A stretch of 64,000 nucleotides of DNA from Burkholderiales bacterium (GTDB taxonomy: Bacteria > Pseudomonadota > Gammaproteobacteria > Burkholderiales > Casimicrobiaceae), in the NCBI GenBank assembly GCA_025927765.1, contig JAICKU010000008.1, positions 1 to 64,000 of the forward strand, in the 5' to 3' direction. This document shows, one piece after another, positions 60,755-64,000 of this stretch (within the stretch, counting starts at the first letter, position 1; every line of letters begins with the position of its first letter). Below the pieces are notes generated by a model, which was given only the letters and a program-made list of their open reading frames with translations, did no database searches and was not told the origin of the DNA. The position numbers were made by a program, and so were the translations under genes.

Positions 60755-61563
60755 GCTTTCGCGATGCCGAGCCACGCCGCAGCGGTGCCGGCGAAGATGC
60801 GCTCGCGATCGCCGGCCGCGACCTCGAGCTCGTCGAAGAGGCGACGCACCGTGTCGATGCGCGCGGCAATGTCCTTTCCCGCACACGGCAGGAAGCAATC
60901 GCTGCCGAACTGCAGCAGCGCGGGCGTCAGCACGTCGAGCGCGAGACGCAGCACGGGAATCCGATACGGCGGCGGCGGGCCGAACGAGATGTCGAAGCGG
61001 AACTGGCTCTCGTCGGGCGGCACGCCGTTGATGAGGTCGATCACCCCGACGGCGTTCGCCTCGTCGCACCAGGGCCAGCCGAGATGCGCGAGCGTCACCT
61101 TGAGCGTCGGATGCTCGCGCACCGCCTCGTATTCGACCGGCCGGCAATAGCGTCCCGACTTGCCGTCGATGAAGATGCCGCTGTGGAACAGGATCGGCGC
61201 GCGAAATTCGGCGGCGACGGCGAACACCGCCTGTGCGCAATCGTCGGCGGGCACCCACCCGGACGGCACCATCTTGAGTCCGCGCAGGCGATGCTCGCCG
61301 AGCGCGCGCCGCGTTTCGTCGACGGCGCCGGGCAGGCTCGGATTGACGACCGCGAGGCCGATCAGCCGCTCCTCGTGTCCGCGCACCAGCGACGCGAGGT
61401 ACGCGTTCGCGCGCGTAAGCGACGCGGCGTCGTGCATGCTGTAGCCGTCGGACAGAAACGGCGCGAGCAGCACGCCGGCATCGACGCCCGCTTCGTCGAA
61501 CGCGCGCAGCACGTCGCCGGCGCGCTCGCGTCCCGTGCAGTGCAGGTGCGCGTCGATCAGCAC
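60751..61563 (-). CDS. amidohydrolase family (TIM-barrel) protein
   Basis: 270 residues. The metal-site start MLIDAHLHCTG, the internal ILFHSG and LAHLGWPW histidines and the C-terminal FGSDCFLP aspartate fit amidohydrolase family 2 (amidohydro-related, ACMSD-like). Such enzymes act as hydrolases or decarboxylases on diverse small molecules. A catalytic role on a sugar derivative or glycan precursor is suggested only by its position between glycosyltransferase genes. GTG 61563 is the start, 19 bases after the fusion gene stop. Confidence 0.82.
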   Translation of the reverse strand: MLIDAHLHCTGRERAGDVLRAFDEAGVDAGVLLAPFLSDGYSMHDAASLTRANAYLASLVRGHEERLIGLAVVNPSLPGAVDETRRALGEHRLRGLKMVPSGWVPADDCAQAVFAVAAEFRAPILFHSGIFIDGKSGRYCRPVEYEAVREHPTLKVTLAHLGWPWCDEANAVGVIDLINGVPPDESQFRFDISFGPPPPYRIPVLRLALDVLTPALLQFGSDCFLPCAGKDIAARIDTVRRLFDELEVAAGDRERIFAGTAAAWLGIAKA

Positions 61564-61582
61564 GCCGCGGCGCCCGCCCGGG

Positions 61583-64000
61583 TCAGGCCGATTTCGCGGC
61601 CACCTGCGAGCTGCCCAGTTGCTGCGCCACCTCCGCCGCCTTCTTCCCGGCGATGAACGCGTGGTCCGAGTTGTAGTACTCCCATTCGCTGTAGCGGCCG
61701 GCGAGGATGATGTCGAAGTGCGTCAGCCATTCGCGGATCCGCGCCACGCGCTCGGCGCGCCCGTGGTCGTACACCACGTACGCGTACGGCATGTCGACTT
61801 CGTTCCACGTGAGCAGCCCATCCGAGGGATCGAGCAGGCCGACGCGCACGCAATCGGCGACGCAGCGGTCGACGAGCGCCCGCCCCGTGGCGGGCAGCGG
61901 CTTCCACGGCGAATAGCTGATCTCGCACGTCAAGCCGAAGCCGCCCGGCGGATTGCAGTGCGGGCTCGCATTGCCCTGCAGGAAGACGCGATGGAACACC
62001 GTGTCTTCCGGGAAGTAGATCCAGTGCTTGTCGGAAAGGTGCGGCCGCGCAATGCCGAGGTTCACGCAGCGGATCGACACGTGCCGCAGCTCGCTCGCCG
62101 CCTGCCGGATCTCCGCCGGCGCTTCGTCGCCCATGGCCGCGATCAGCACGGGCAGCGGCAGCGTGCTGATCAGCGTGTCGAAGTGGAAGCGCCGGCCGTC
62201 CTTCAGCGTGACGTTGCGCAGCAGCGGGGACACCTTCTCGACGTCGGCCTGCAGCACGAGCTCGCCGCGCAGAAGCGGCAGGAAGCCGTTCATCAATGCC
62301 TGGAAGCCACCGCGGAGCGGATAGCCGAAGCGCGCGTTGGGTCCCATCGGCTTCGGCACCGGCGACAGCGCGCCTTCGATCATTTCCTCGAGATCGGGGA
62401 GCGGGACGCGTCCGCCGAGCCACGACGTTTCCATCTCCGCCAACGGTACCGTCCACAGCTTGCGGTTGTAGGGAATCGCGAAGTGCTTGGCGACGCCGGC
62501 GCCCCACGTGCGATAGATGAATTCCTCGAAGTTCTGGGGCCGATCCGCCGGTGCCGACTCGCGCGACGCGACGCCGGTCGCGTCGGCGCAGCAATCCTTG
62601 ACGTCGGCGCCGTCGCCATCGGGCGCATCGGCGTTTCGCGCGAGCGTGCCGAAGCGCGCCTCGATCGCGCCGATCAGGCATTCGCGCAGCACCTCGGGAG
62701 GCAGGCCGTGCAGCGCACCCTGGAACGGATAGCGCGTGTACACGCCCTTGCTGTGGATCCACGCTTCGCGTTCCTGCCAATGCACGTTGTCGCCGAGCAG
62801 CAGCCGATAGAGGTCCTGCACGTACGGATCGTCGGAGAACATGATGTGCCCCGCGTGATCGAACGTGAAGCCGGTGTCCTCGATCGAGCGGCACCAGCCG
62901 CCGACCTTCGCCTCGCGCTCCAGGACCGTGCATCCGGCGCCGTAGTGATACGCGGCCGACAGTCCGGTGGGGCCGGCGCCGAGGATCAGGCACGACGACG
63001 CGGCCGAGGATGACGACTGCGCCACCTGCGGCACCTTCCGGCCACGCGATGGCTCGAGCATCATGCGTGCGGCTTCGGTGAGGCCGCGCGTGGCCGCGAC
63101 ATCGATTACGCGGCGCATCTCGCGCGCCGTTTCGTCCCATGACGTCGCCGCGACGATGCGGCGCATGGCCGCGACGCGTTCGCTGCGCGACGCTTCGGGC
63201 TCGACGAGCGCCGCTTCGCATGCCGCGACGAAATCGTCCGGCGTGTCGGCGAAGCGGACGACGTCGCCGTACAGGCGCTCGACGTCGCCGATCGACGTCG
63301 ACACGATCGAGCGGCCGGCCGCCATGTATTCGAGCGTCTTCGTCGGGCTGATGCAGCGCGTCGCCTCGTTTCGCGCAAACGGCAGGATCGCGAGATCCCA
63401 GCCCGCGAGAAACGACGGCAGGTCCGCGTAGTCGCGCTGGCCGAAGTAGTGGATGTTGGGCGCGCGCGGCAGCGTGGCGCGGTCGATCTTCACCACCGGC
63501 CCGACGAGGCAGATCTCCCATTCGGGACGGCGCTCGGCGATCGCAGCGACGAGGTCGACGTCGAGGCGCTCGTCGAGCACGCCGAAGAAGCCGAGGCGCG
63601 GGCGCGAGAGCGCCTTCACTTCAGGGTGCGTGATCGCGACGTCGCCGCCGCGTGCGAAATGGTCGCGATCGACGCTGCTCGGGAAGAGATGCACGTTGAA
63701 GTGCCGGCCGCGTCGCGCTTCGTAGAGGCTCGGGCCACCGCAGAACACGACGTTCGCCACGCGCAGCAACGCGTTCTCGCGCTGCACGAGCTGGCGCGGG
63801 GCCGCCTTGAACGCCGTCAGCTCGTCCATGCAGTCGTACACGACGATCTTCGGCGCGAGCTTCGTCAAGAGCGGCAGCGCCATCGGCGTGTAGAGCCATA
63901 CGCCGTAGTCGTCGAAATGCTCGCGCGCGAGCGCCTGCCCGACGAGCTTCTGCAATAGCGGGATCTGGTCGTCGTGGAACCCCGGCGCGGTGAGCGGGGT
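61583..64000 (-). CDS. fusion of a glycosyltransferase and an FAD-dependent (UDP-galactopyranose mutase-like) oxidoreductase, 5' end outside window
   Basis: 805 residues are visible and the frame is open to the right edge. The first 320 or so form a GT4-type domain without its N-terminus: IVVYDCMDELTAF, LGFFGVLDERLDVDLV, and the donor-site SPTKTLEYMAAGRSIVST. A Ser-rich linker (QSSSSAASS) leads into a Rossmann FAD domain LILGAGPTGLSAAYHY with EREAKVGGWCRS, as in UDP-galactopyranose mutase/protoporphyrinogen oxidase-like proteins, with RYPFQGALHGLP, YNRKLWTVPL and RYSEWEYYNSDHAF near the end. A low-complexity insert (DAPDGDGADVKDCC) interrupts the FAD part. In one chain it could remodel a sugar or lipid-linked precursor and transfer it. 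Substrate unknown. Confidence 0.85.
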   Translation of the reverse strand, partial: TPLTAPGFHDDQIPLLQKLVGQALAREHFDDYGVWLYTPMALPLLTKLAPKIVVYDCMDELTAFKAAPRQLVQRENALLRVANVVFCGGPSLYEARRGRHFNVHLFPSSVDRDHFARGGDVAITHPEVKALSRPRLGFFGVLDERLDVDLVAAIAERRPEWEICLVGPVVKIDRATLPRAPNIHYFGQRDYADLPSFLAGWDLAILPFARNEATRCISPTKTLEYMAAGRSIVSTSIGDVERLYGDVVRFADTPDDFVAACEAALVEPEASRSERVAAMRRIVAATSWDETAREMRRVIDVAATRGLTEAARMMLEPSRGRKVPQVAQSSSSAASSCLILGAGPTGLSAAYHYGAGCTVLEREAKVGGWCRSIEDTGFTFDHAGHIMFSDDPYVQDLYRLLLGDNVHWQEREAWIHSKGVYTRYPFQGALHGLPPEVLRECLIGAIEARFGTLARNADAPDGDGADVKDCCADATGVASRESAPADRPQNFEEFIYRTWGAGVAKHFAIPYNRKLWTVPLAEMETSWLGGRVPLPDLEEMIEGALSPVPKPMGPNARFGYPLRGGFQALMNGFLPLLRGELVLQADVEKVSPLLRNVTLKDGRRFHFDTLISTLPLPVLIAAMGDEAPAEIRQAASELRHVSIRCVNLGIARPHLSDKHWIYFPEDTVFHRVFLQGNASPHCNPPGGFGLTCEISYSPWKPLPATGRALVDRCVADCVRVGLLDPSDGLLTWNEVDMPYAYVVYDHGRAERVARIREWLTHFDIILAGRYSEWEYYNSDHAFIAGKKAAEVAQQLGSSQVAAKSA

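Overview
The window is dense chromosome (about 57 protein genes, one tRNA) from a high-GC bacterium, roughly two thirds GC by eye and not computed. Most of the recognisable gene orders are those of Betaproteobacteria in the broad Burkholderiales: ndk-rlmN-pilW-rodZ-ispG-hisS-yfgM-bamB-der-hfq-hflX-hflK-hflC-DUF2065-hisZ-purA; accA-tilS; surE-pcm-nlpD; trmJ/suhB near cysE-iscR-iscS-iscU-iscA. HisZ, RodZ, PilW, BamB and MltB point to a Gram-negative rod with type IV pili. No prophage, integrase, transposase or CRISPR array is visible, so the window reads as core genome with some lineage-specific genes.

Layout. 1-3270 (+): tail of a MoxR ATPase, a DUF58 protein and a TgpA-like membrane transglutaminase. 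3301-5904 (-): surE, pcm, nlpD. 5987-9857: pgi (+), mltB (-), pyrD (+). 9730-26925 (-): a HEAT-like protein running into pyrD, a MaoC hydratase, an EI24 membrane protein, a DUF1631 protein, hrpA, a very large CPBP-type membrane protease, a CoA-transferase, the proton-translocating transhydrogenase pntAA-pntAB-pntB, and a tartrate/isopropylmalate-type dehydrogenase. 27082-46153 (+): a long housekeeping run covering fatty acid, tRNA, rRNA, isoprenoid, outer-membrane, ribosome-assembly, histidine and purine functions. 46190-46276 (-): tRNA-Leu(CAG). 46317-49456 (+): rnr and serB. 49527-52767 (-): cysE-iscR-iscS-iscU-iscA. 52883-56842: a small secreted protein, a DUF3667 protein, trmJ, suhB and an AI-2E-type permease. 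56912-64000 (-): a hybrid histidine kinase and the end of a glycan-type locus (glycosyltransferase, amidohydrolase, and a protein joining a glycosyltransferase to an FAD-dependent mutase-like domain) that runs off the right edge.

Two observations stand out. First, a palindromic repeat family with core GGGTCGGACTCC / GGAGTCCGACCC lies just behind hisZ and serB, occurs in collapsed form between suhB and its convergent neighbour, and seems to survive as a decayed copy between pgi and mltB and as an in-frame remnant in hrpA. It often supplies the TAG stop codon of the adjacent gene. Second, the isc operon lacks hscB, hscA and fdx, and its IscU has lost two of the three cluster-ligand cysteines and the HscA-recognition motif (LPPVK reads LPPER). 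Together these suggest a rewired iron-sulfur scaffold. The GT-FAD fusion and the 1126-residue CPBP protein are the other candidates for new biology.
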